This document shows positions 26,185 to 35,573 of a stretch of 64,000 nucleotides of DNA, piece by piece; within the stretch, counting starts at the first letter, position 1; each line of letters opens with the position of its first letter. The notes below the pieces were generated by a model. That model made no database searches. It was not told where the DNA came from and was given only the letters and a program-made list of their open reading frames with translations. The DNA comes from Gordionus sp. m RMFG-2023. Taxonomy: Eukaryota > Nematomorpha > Gordioida > Chordodea > Parachordodidae. The translations under genes were made by a program, and so were the position numbers. The stretch spans positions 39,533,366 through 39,597,365 of the forward strand of contig NC_088777.1 in NCBI RefSeq assembly GCF_954871325.1, given 5' to 3'.

Positions 26185-26600
26185 ATGATCCTGAATCTAA
26201 TTAATCAACTCTAACAAAATGTTTTTAGATATTTCATAATTTGATTGTTAATTTAGCATCTAAGTTAAATTAAGCTAATTATAATTTGTGAGAGCTTCCT
26301 GTATTTTGGATTTGCTAATCCATTCTGTAACAAGTTCAAGAAATAGAAAAATGAGGGTTTAAAAGAAAATATATAATTTGATTTATTCTGTATCTAAACC
26401 TCATTATCTAAACATTTAATATAATATCTATTTCTTGAACTTGTTACTGAATGGATTTGCAAATTCAAAATATTTAAGGAAACTCTCACATATTATAATC
26501 AGTTTAATTTAACTTAGTTATTGCTAAATATACAATCAAATTAAGATATAACTAAAAACATTAATTTCTAGAGTTGATTAATTAGATTCAGGACAGGAAC
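26185..26600. repeat. Inverted repeat inside hAT H
   Basis: Arms at about 26185-26346 and 26428-26600 are imperfect inverse copies (shared landmarks CTGAATCTAATTAATCAACT and AACAAGTTCAAGAAATAG) around an 80-bp spacer. A third partial copy of the inner edge (TACAGAATGGATTTTCAAAT) overlaps the transposase start at about 26706. Probably a fold-back insertion or an inverted duplication. Confidence 0.7.
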
Positions 26601-26711
26601 ATTTTTATAAATTAAATAAATAAAATTTATAATAAAGGTAATTTATATTCAGTAGGTCAATGCTAATTTATGATTTTGTAGTATCTTCTTAAAAACCTCA
26701 TTATTTACAGA

Positions 26712-28308
26712 ATGGATTTTCAAATTCAAAATATTTCAGGAAGCTCATCCTCAACCTCAAGTTATAATTCTCAAGATGAAAAATTGAAATATAAACAAAC
26801 CAAAAAGAGGAAAATATATAAGGTAGGTTATAATAAAAGTTGGGAACAAAAATATGAATGGATATAGCAGCATTCAGGGTCGACTGAAAATGTAGTATAC
26901 GTGCATCATGCTTTTCAATAAGCCATAGTGGAGAGTATGATATAATCAAACATATGAACTCTAACAAACATAAGCTGGCAAATGAACAATCTAGAACCAA
27001 TACTACTATATCATCATACGTAACCAAATATTCTAAGAATGAGACCTTGTGTGTTATTGCGGAAACAAAATTCATATATCATTCCATAAAACATTCTCAT
27101 AGCTATATGTCGGCTGATTGTTCAGACAAGCTATTTTCCACACTTTTTCCTGACTCTAAAATTGCATCAATATTTTCATGTGGCAGAACAAAAGGCTCAA
27201 AAATAATAAAAAATATTTTGGCACCTGAAACAAAGGCAAATATTATAAAAGATCTAAAAAACAATCATCCATTTTCAATACTAACGGATGCATTGAATAA
27301 AGGTAATATAAAAACATTTCCCTTATTACTTAGATACTTCAACAAAAATAATGGAATAAATGTTAAATTACTTAAATTTTTTTTGTCTGACAGTGAAACC
27401 TCTAAAGACATATCTAGATGTTTGCTAGAAAATTTAAAAATCGCTGGACTTGATATTTATAATGTAACAGCCTATTGTGCAGATAACACATCTGTAAACT
27501 ATGGGAAAAATCAAAGTATTTGGACAGAATTGAAAAGTCATAATAATAATATTATACCAATAGGCTGTATATGCCATATTCTCCACAATTCGTTCAAAAA
27601 GGCTGTAATTTTTCTCAAATATGATATTGAGAGTATAGTAATAAAATGCTATAATGAATTTAGCAACTCGACAAAAAGAGTTACAATTTTAAAAGAATTG
27701 GTAGGATGGTGCAATTTAGAATGGTCAGAATTACTTCGCCATGTTCCAACATGCTGGCTTACATTAATCCCAGCGATTGAGAGGATGCTTAAGTATTTTC
27801 AACCTCTTAAAGAATATTTTTTATCACTATCAGTAACCCCACCAATTTTGAAAATATTTTTTGAAGATGATTTTGCTGAGGCCTATTTAGGTGTTGTCTT
27901 TAATGTTGGCACTTTAGTTAACCAGATATAGATATAGATAGTCTCTTTGAGGAATATTCGCAATTTTATTCATATTATGAAGAAAAATTATCAAAAAACA
28001 ATCATATGAATGCTCAAGAAAAATGGATGGATTTCCTCTCTAATAAAAATTCACCCTTGATAGAGAAAATATGTGATTTTATATTTTCTATTCCACATTC
28101 AAATGCTTCATCCGAGAGAATATTCAGTTTAATGAATACTGCTTGGAGAAAAGAACGCAATCGATTACATTTATCAACATTGGAAGCGGAACTTATGGTG
28201 AAACAAAATTTTAATTATTCATGTAAAGAGTTCTCAGCCTATCTCCACAGTGCTGATGGGAAATCTTTATTACCTCTTTTAAAATCATCTATAAAATATA
28301 ATAATTAA
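26712..28308 (+). pseudogene. hAT transposase of element H
   Basis: Starts with a Ser-rich N-terminus (MDFQIQNISGSSSSTSSYN), then a degraded zinc-finger region (YNKSWEQKYEWI; finger end HMNSNKHKLANEQ at about 26950), SDKLFSTLFPDSKI, HPFSILTDALNKGNIKTFPL (catalytic region), VTAYCADNTSVNYGKNQSIW, IGCICHILHNSFKKAVIFL, HVPTCWLTLIPAIERMLKYF and, after a gap, FIFSIPHSNASSERIFSLMN, the C-terminal dimerisation domain, ending at 28308. Stops and frame changes occur in the zinc-finger region (about 26820-26950) and between about 27931 and 28006. The rest reads cleanly over long stretches, so inactivation is fairly recent. A possible donor at 26820 (AAG|GTAGGT) suggests an intron after the first exon. 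Confidence 0.85.
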
Positions 28309-28750
28309 TATTATGCGATATTTATAACATGGAAAATTATACATTAGATTAATAAATCAATAAAGAATTTAAATTTTCATTGTCTATATAACTATTTACA
28401 TAGATTAGTATGTTATATCAACATCCCCGGCCGAAAGCCGGGTAAAAGCGGGCCGAAGGCCCGCAAATTGGGAGGTATGGGGGGCAAAGCCCCCCATTAA
28501 AAGAAAAACTCACGTTTTCAAGTGAATAATATCTGGCAACCCTGGGTACAGCACAGGTGAATGTAGAATACATAGGGAATTCACAAATTTTGAACGCAAT
28601 AATCATAAACATTAATAAAATGTCTTTGTTAGGATCATGTTAAAACATTTTGAAAATATACTTGAAAGATTCATAGGCATTAATATAAAACTGCGATCAC
28701 ATGAAGAAATCATAAAAGATATTATAATGACTGTAAAAACAATAGTAATC

Positions 28751-29332
28751 TTATAAATAAAAATTAGTATAAATAAAATTGTGAAATTCATGATGAAAGT
28801 ATATTATCTAAAGAAATTCTAATAGCTAAATAAACAATGATAATAATATAAACATACCTAATATAACACATAATGTAAATAAAGGGGATGAAATTCACAC
28901 AAATAACATTTTGAAAATAGTTGAATCCAATTTTTAAGGATAAAATTTATATAAAAAAAAGTAAAAGAACTTTGAAATCTTAATTCAATTAAAGATGAAA
29001 AGATTTAAATTTAAAAATTCCTAGAAATTAACATTACCTTACTTTTATTTTTTTACTACATTATATTAACTTAATAAGTTTTTTTAATACTTTGGTTTTA
29101 AATTATTATTATTAATTAACCTATTAAACATATTGTTAAATTGAACTTTATAAAGTATATATAGATATAAAAATAGTATGATAAACAGTTAAAAAAAATA
29201 TTTAATAATAAAAAATTTATTTTCTCTTGCCTACTTTAATTTTATTTTAATATATTGGTAAAATTTTAAATAAAAAATTAGTTTCTATTAATTCACAAAT
29301 TTAAGGTATATTTTCAATAATATTTATTATCT
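28751..29332. other. AT-rich interval, nothing recognised
   Basis: No conserved reading frame, element end or structured repeat seen. Confidence 0.4.
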
Positions 29333-29623
29333 TTAGTTACTATAATAAATTAAAAATATTACTTTTCGGAAGTAAGATGTTATTGTTGTTTTTTGCAACT
29401 GGGTTTCAACTCCATTTGTTATATTATATTTAATATCACAATTTAAGGATACCCAATTATTATTATCTCTTTTGATGGCCACCTTTGTAAATTTCATATC
29501 AGCTGGCTTTACATAAGGATGTTTATGTTTATAAGGTTCATGTATCTTGTCACTTTTTATTTTAGAAGTTTTACAATTAATATAATCACATTTCACTTTA
29601 AATAAGGTTCTATTACTTGGCAT
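29333..29623 (-). CDS. Unrecognised reading frame, 96 codons
   Basis: An ATG-to-stop frame rich in Lys, Asn and Thr (MPSNRTLFKVKCDYINCKTS, then KTTITSYFRK). It has a C-x5-C pair near the start but no family I know. The ITSYF-like segment recalls spacers after transposase zinc fingers, which hints at a transposon fragment. It could also be chance in AT-rich DNA. Confidence 0.2.
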   Translation of the reverse strand: MPSNRTLFKVKCDYINCKTSKIKSDKIHEPYKHKHPYVKPADMKFTKVAIKRDNNNWVSLNCDIKYNITNGVETQLQKTTITSYFRKVIFLIYYSN

Positions 29624-30470
29624 CTAGAATGAAATAATTAATTATTTTTTACATATTATGTTTTTTATTATTATTTGCTTGTTGGTATATGTTTTTAAGC
29701 ATGACTAAAAAAATTACCTCCAAATTTTATCCTGCTAAAATCTATAAATTTAAACATTATATAAATATATTAACCTCTAAGGAATGTACCAAATAGGAAA
29801 TGTGTAAATATTAACTTGATTAAATGGTAAATGAAAATGGTTCACAAAGAAAGTTTATATTATTTATTAATTGAAAAATATCTTTACTTTAATTGACATT
29901 TGTCAGAAAATCAACGATAACCATCATAATCGTATCAATTAATGGATTTAAAAAGATTATAATTCAAATCAAAAATTACCCCCAAAAAATTAATGCCTAC
30001 CATATCAACCCCCAAAAATCAATACCTACCCCCAAAAATGCCAATATATTTTGGAAGCATCTATCTCCTACCCTCCACGGCCATGTAGACGCTGAGCAAA
30101 GCATTAATAATTTAAGTTATTCTAAAATTTATGAAGGCAGTACCATTATAAATATATTAAAAAAGGTAATTCATAATGGCGAAATTTTTTTAGAGGGATA
30201 TAGGCTTTTGAGGAGAGTTTTCATCCAGTGAATATCCTGTCATGTAGACTCTGTTCTTATATGAACAAATAAAATCACTCATAAAAAATTTGGCATTATT
30301 GAAATGATCGAATCGACCGCATTCAAAACAATAAAAAGCAGGTATATGATATAACACCCAAATGTAAAATAATATCAAATAAATAAGTCAAGGTGATTGT
30401 TAAAGTTATGAAAAAAAAGAGTTTTTTTTATTTTATTATTTGAATATTAAAATGAGAGATGAATATAAAA
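29624..30470. other. AT-rich interval with no supported gene
   Basis: Contains the inverted third copy of the 13-mer seen near 7604 and 8047 (at 30082-30094) and short runs of CCCCCAAAAA. No gene seen. Confidence 0.35.
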
Positions 30471-30688
30471 ATTATCCTTAACGAACTTGAATGTACGGAG
30501 AATATGATTGTTTATTTTAAATTTTGCATATAAATTTTTTTTTGAATATTAATTTTTGTTATTAACATATAAAAACCCGTTATTCTTAACGAACTTGAAT
30601 GTAAGGAGAATACTATTGTTTATTTTAATTTTGCATATAAAATTTTTTTTTGAATATTAATTTTTTTCATTAACATATAAAAACCCGT
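30471..30688. repeat. Tandem duplication, 108-bp unit, two copies
   Basis: Two adjacent copies share TTAACGAACTTGAATGTA, a TTTGCATATAAA core and AACATATAAAAACCCGT at their ends, with a few differences. Period about 108 bp. Confidence 0.8.
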
Positions 30689-31241
30689 ATTTTGTGAATC
30701 GACAATTCATTCATTATATTTAATTTTTTTTGTTACATAATTTGGATTAACAAGATTGGATTAATAAAATTGGAGTAGTAAAATTGAATCATTAAAGGTA
30801 TTATTATATTTAACTTGCTAATCATACCAAAAAAACCGAAATTCAACAGTGATATCGGTGGAACAATTAAATATATCTTCAGGCAACCAACTTTCTCCTA
30901 TTAACTAAAAAACATTCTTACAAAAAAACTTCGCATCCCCTTAATCCACAAGATTACAATTTTTACAAGTGATAAGGTTGTCAACGCCATCAATTCTTTT
31001 AACAAAAATACAGCAGGTTGCCTTGTAGTCTTACCATAAATGTCGTATTAGCAAGAAATTAAAGTTAGATATTCTCTTATTTTTACATATTTTCCGAATC
31101 GATATTTTACGAAGATAATAACGAAGAGAAATTTATTAATGAATTTTTTAAATAATTTCCCTCCATTAATTCCAATTTCAACATTGATTATAATATTTAA
31201 AGCAGGTTGAATTTTTTTTAATGACTATATAATATTTGAAT
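30689..31241. other. AT-rich left flank of the MULE
   Basis: No coding signal or RNA structure recognised. Confidence 0.35.
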
Positions 31242-31548
31242 CCCGGAAAATAATTCCCCGGAAAAAAAAATCCCGGAAAAAAATTCCCGGAAAATAAATC
31301 CCCGGAAAAAAAATCCCCGGAAATTAATTCCCCGGGAAAAAATCCCCAGGAAAATAATTCCCCGGAAAAAAAATACCCGGAAAATAATTCCCCGGAAAAA
31401 AATTCCCCAGAAAATAATTCCCAGGTAAATAATTCACCGGAAAAAAAATCCCCGGAATAAAATCCCCCTGGAAAATAATTCCCCGGAAAAAATTTCCCCA
31501 CTATATATTGAATTGCTACATTGCTAAACTGCTTTGCTAAAAAGCAAT
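31242..31548 (+). repeat. Left terminal inverted repeat of the MULE
   Basis: 15-bp GC-box minisatellite plus a unique inner segment. Inverse copy of 35267-35573. Because 15 is a multiple of three, the minus strand is open across the array and would read as Phe-Ser/Pro-Gly-(Glu/Asp) pentapeptides, which is a by-product of the repeat, not a gene. Confidence 0.9.
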
Positions 31549-31554
31549 CAATAA

Positions 31555-33987
31555 ATTGTCTCCCGAATCCAGAAAAAGACTTCCGGAAGAGAGTATCAAG
31601 AGGACACTTAGAAATCGCAAAATAAAAAGGTTTCCTCCTATTCCGGCCACATTGGAAGAATTAAGCATTTCAGGTTAAATCATATTTATCTATAAATAAC
31701 TTTTAATTGGAAATATCTTTTAATATTAGAGGAGTGGGCTACAACCGGATCTCCCACAAATGAGAGATTTCTTTTGCATGATAATGGCGGAGATTCTAAT
31801 AAACGGATAATTATATTTGCCACCGATTATATGCTTAAAATGCTAGCCGAAACGAAAACTTGGTATATAGACGGGAATTTTAAATTGGCTCCTCATTTAT
31901 TTTTGCAGCTATATGTAATTAGAATACCCTTTAAAACACTGTTTATAACAGCGGCATATTTCTTGTTACAAAGAAAAACGTATACAACATATGAAGAAAT
32001 TTTTAAGATTTTACTCGAAAAAGCCCAAGAACGGAATTTAGTCATAGATCCGATAACAATTTTTATGGATTTTGAAAAGGCTGCAATCAATGCCGTCGAA
32101 AATACTCTAGGTTTCTTTTTACGATTTAATTACATCTATATACTATCGAGATATGATAGGACCTTGATTTTAAAATGTATTTTGGACCGTGGAACTTGAA
32201 TTTTTTTTTAATTCTAATTTCCCTTTTCTGTTGTTTTTAAGAATATTTTAAACGATTTTTTTATGAGTGTAGGATGAACGAACCCATTTCTAGTAACACT
32301 GTGTGACAAATTTTGACTTGATTTTTTGGGAGAAAATAAAATAAACATGTTTTAAGACAGTAAATTCTTAGAAAATAATTCTTCAGAATTAATTTTATCA
32401 AAATTTTTAAATATTTTATTTGTGAATTATTATTTCGTTGATTTATTTATAGGGAATTTTTTCTCCTAATTTATTAATTTTGTAATTTTAATTATCTTAT
32501 AAACGGAGATTTTTTTTCCGAGGAATTATTTTTCTAGATTCTTTTTTAATATAGCTTACATTTAATATATTTATTGTGGCTTTCGTTCTCTTCGCTACAC
32601 TGCACAAAGTATGATTCCCAAACAATTTATTTTAAATGAAATAGTTACATTTCTCATATTTAAATAAATATATTATGCTAAGCTAACCTATCTCATATTT
32701 TATTTTTAATAAACCTTTTATCGGTCTGTTGTCTCACCCCCTCCTTCATTATTATATAGGATTTAACTTGTAATATACAATAAACTTATTGAATTTAAAA
32801 CAAATTAAACAATAACTTAAAATTTATCGAATTTAAAAACATTTAATGGTAAATCTAAATATATTTCCGCGAATATGAAGTTGATGATTTATTTTCAAAA
32901 AAGATAGTCCAGCAGTAGTCCGTCAACATATTTATACGATTCTTGCCGGGAATTTAAATTGAAAACTTAAGACCCCCAAAACGAAATTCTTTACCATTTT
33001 TCTCAAAAAGCAATCGATAAAAAATTATAAAAATTAATAAATTTATAAGGAAATATAAGTCTAACACTATCACCAATTTTCAGGGATTTTCATTTGATAA
33101 TTTTTAAAATATATCCGTATAAAGACCTAAATTTTACCATTTTTGAGATTTCGAAAAGTAGCCTTTATACAATAATATTTTTAAAACTTGACGTGAAGGG
33201 AAAACTTAGAAAACGAATTCTATCTCAATGTCAAATTCTGCACCAAAACTTGTTTTTATTTATTTTTTCTCCCATTTTTCTTGTCACACAGTGTAATTAA
33301 TAAAAATTGATAAAGACATAATAATCTATATTTTTTCAACTTTTAGGTAGAGATATCAACATCCAAGGATGTTTTTATCATCTAACTCAATCAACTCATA
33401 GAAAGATTCAGGAATTGGGGTTAGAATCATCATATCGGAATGATCCAGTGTTATGCTTATTTGCAGCTATGATCGATGGATTAGCATTCTTACCTATACA
33501 CGATGTCAAACGAGGTATGGAGTATTTAAAAACCATTGTATCGGATGAATACAAAGAATTATTGTTTTATTTTGATAAAAATTATGTGAATGGAGAATTG
33601 AGACATGGGAAAAACTCTCAAAGGCAAGTAGAGCCATTGTTCCCACCAGAAACATGGAATGTGTTCAATGTTACGATTGCTGGGGAAAATCGAACAAACA
33701 ATGTATGTGAAGGATGGAATAACCGATTTAAGCATATTGTAGGCAACAAAAAACCGAAGATATGGGAACTACTCGAAAAAATAAGGATGGAAATAGCGGT
33801 TGATATGGGAAAAATCGGCCAATGGAATATTGGGACATACACTCCCAAATAAAATCGTATTTATGCAACGAAACAAACTATTTTAAAAAATTTATGCATT
33901 GATTATTTAGAAGAGAGAAGGGACTTGCCCAATTTTCTCTCTTCAATTGGAGAACATATACGTTCTAGAATTGTTTCTTTTGAATAA
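31555..33987 (+). pseudogene. MULE transposase, three visible exons
   Basis: Exon parts at about 31555-31673 (ESRKRLPEESIKRTLRNRK), 31730-32110 (TKTWYIDGNFKLAPHLF, LQLYVIRI; ITIFMDFEKAAINAVENTL: the MULE DDE core with its first two acidic residues) and 33347-33987 (INIQGCFYHLTQSTHRKIQE, GENRTNNVCEGWNNRFKHI). Introns are 31674-31729 (56 bp, GT-AG) and 32111-33346 (1236 bp, swollen by a CACTG-ended element); both keep the frame. The FLYWCH zinc finger usual at the N-terminus of this group is not seen, because the inverted repeat starts just upstream. A TAA at 33850-33852 precedes 44 further in-frame codons that resemble the normal C-terminus (DYLEERRDLPNFLSSIGEHI), so it looks like a premature stop. 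Otherwise well preserved. Confidence 0.85.
32297..33293. mobile_element. CACTG-ended non-autonomous DNA transposon in the MULE intron
   Basis: A 997-bp element with perfect 13-bp inverted ends CACTGTGTGACAA, further inverted similarity just inside (GGGAGAAAA...TAAA) and a TAA on both flanks (32294-32296 and 33294-33296). CACTG ends with a 3-bp duplication fit animal CACTA/EnSpm-like elements, though a 2-4 bp TA-rich duplication is weak evidence. No coding content. It lies wholly inside the transposase intron, so splicing could remove it. Confidence 0.7.
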
Positions 33988-35266
33988 TATAATTTATTAT
34001 TCTATATATCATTTAATAAAATTATAATTATTTCTTTTCTGTAACTTTTGAAAAAAATTCATAAGCAAAATAATAATTGTTAGATTAGAAAAATATAATA
34101 CTCACTGCTGATAATCACCTCTGGATGTATTTTGATTAAAGTGGTCAGCATTTTCATTACTTTTGGCAGTATTTAATTAAAATTGGGCAGTAAAAAATAT
34201 AATTTTGCAAGTTTTATAGTGATTTTGTATTCAGTCAGTTAAATTCTTAAAGTAGGTAAATACTTCAGTAAAATAATTTTTATCAAATAGAGGGTATCAG
34301 ATTGAATTGCTAATTTCCTATTTCGCCACAAAATTTATTAAATTATATTATTTAATAGTTTATCCTTGTAAAAACAAAAGTGGGCGCTATTTAAGAGTCA
34401 GTAAACTGTGAAAAGCCTTTTATCATATTTCTAAAAAAATGATTAAAATTTGTGTAAAAATAATTTTTCAATAAATACCTAAAAGTTGATGAAAGTGTGT
34501 AAAGGTGAACTAGATTTATTTAACTTTCGTTTTATTATTTAAAATCTCAAATCCTCGAAGAAATTTGACTTTAAAAAACATTTCTATTTAATTAAATACT
34601 GCAGAGCAGATCTGGGTCACGGGATTTTTTTTCCGGGGAATTATTTTCCTAGATTCAAATTTACTAGTAATATAATTTGAAAATTGTTCATTTTTGTTTT
34701 ATATATCTATAAATACATATAAAACATAATCCCAAAAAATTATTTTCAAAATATTTTTTAGGATAATGCTTAGCACGTAAATATACACGTATAAAACAAA
34801 AATGAAGAGATTTTGATAAATAACGCCAGCAACATTTACTTTAGAAAATTTCCATTGTTTTACTATTCTAAACCTACTCATAAATTAAACATTAAAGAAA
34901 CCTAAAATTTTTTTTTAATTTTTAGGTTTTTCATATGTATATATACCCAAATATAAAAAAAAGTGCTATCCAATCATCATTCCGTTTCCTAAAATGATAC
35001 ATATTAAAACATATAACGCCCTCTTACGGATATATATTTGTTAATTTTTAAAATTGAATAAAATGTATATTTGTTTTAATAAGCTAGAAAAATAAATTTC
35101 TTACCAATAATATTAAATAAAAATAAAATTATATACTATATCATTTAATCAGTATTCTTCATTTATAATAAAAAAATGATTTAAATATATTTTTAAAAAA
35201 GTTTAAAAAATTATCATTAAAAAAATATACGTAATAAATTTTTGATTGATTTATAATTGATTATGA

Positions 35267-35573
35267 TTTATTGCTTTTTAGCAAAGCAGTTTAGCAATGT
35301 AGCAATTCAATATATAGTGGGGAAATTTTTTCCGGGGAATTATTTTCCAGGGGGATTTTATTCCGGGGATTTTTTTTCCGGTGAATTATTTACCTGGGAA
35401 TTATTTTCTGGGGAATTTTTTTCCGGGGAATTATTTTCCGGGTATTTTTTTTCCAAAGAATTATTTTCCTGGGGATTTTTTCCCGGGGAATTAATTTCCG
35501 GGGATTTTTTTTCCGGGGATTTATTTTCCGGGAATTTTTTTCCGGGATTTTTTTTCCGGGGAATCATTTTCCG
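35267..35573 (-). repeat. Right terminal inverted repeat of the MULE
   Basis: Inverse copy of the left end, with few differences. The plus strand is open across the array for the same 15-bp-period reason. Confidence 0.9.

Larger units (their letters stand above)
25659..28544 (+). mobile_element. hAT transposon H
   Basis: A 2886-bp element with perfect 14-bp inverted ends CAGGGTTGCCAGAT and an exact 8-bp duplication GGTACAGC at 25651-25658 and 28545-28552. It carries a plus-strand hAT transposase and, near its right end, three stacked GC-rich palindromes (CCCCGGCCGAAAGCCGGG, GCGGGCCGAAGGCCCGC, TGGGGGGCAAAGCCCCCCA, about 28424-28497). The subterminal repeats are variants of TCTCACGTTTT. A 165-bp inverted repeat lies upstream of the coding region (26185-26600). 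Confidence 0.94.
25541..28750 (+). mobile_element. Gypsy-type protease-region fossil split by hAT H
   Basis: Short coding-like remnants at about 25560-25650 and 28550-28740 resemble the aspartic-protease region of the Gypsy element at 9238-16572 (same order of the GYKGKTIQVIG and QVNVEYIGNSQ segments). They are separated by hAT H with its target duplication. No LTRs were found, the fragment is small and badly broken, and it looks much older than the Gypsy element upstream. Confidence 0.6.
31242..35573 (+). mobile_element. MULE (Mutator-like) transposon with minisatellite terminal inverted repeats
   Basis: A 4.3 kb element whose roughly 310-bp ends are inverse copies: 31242-31548 and 35267-35573. 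Each arm is an array of about 17 units alternating CCCCGGAAAATAATT and CCCCGGAAAAAAAAT (15-bp period), followed inward by a unique 50-bp segment ending GCTAAACTGCTTTGCTAAAA. Between the arms is a plus-strand Mutator-type transposase gene with two introns. An obvious exact 9-bp duplication is not visible. The flanks share ATAATATTTGAAT (left) and ATAATATTTTTTGAAT (right), which may be a decayed one. Confidence 0.88.

Noticed and set aside
31178-31501. Long open frame of Phe-Ser-Gly-Glu repeats (and its twin at 35257-35583)
   Set aside because: It is the 15-bp minisatellite of the MULE inverted repeat read in frame; both strands of both arms give similar frames.
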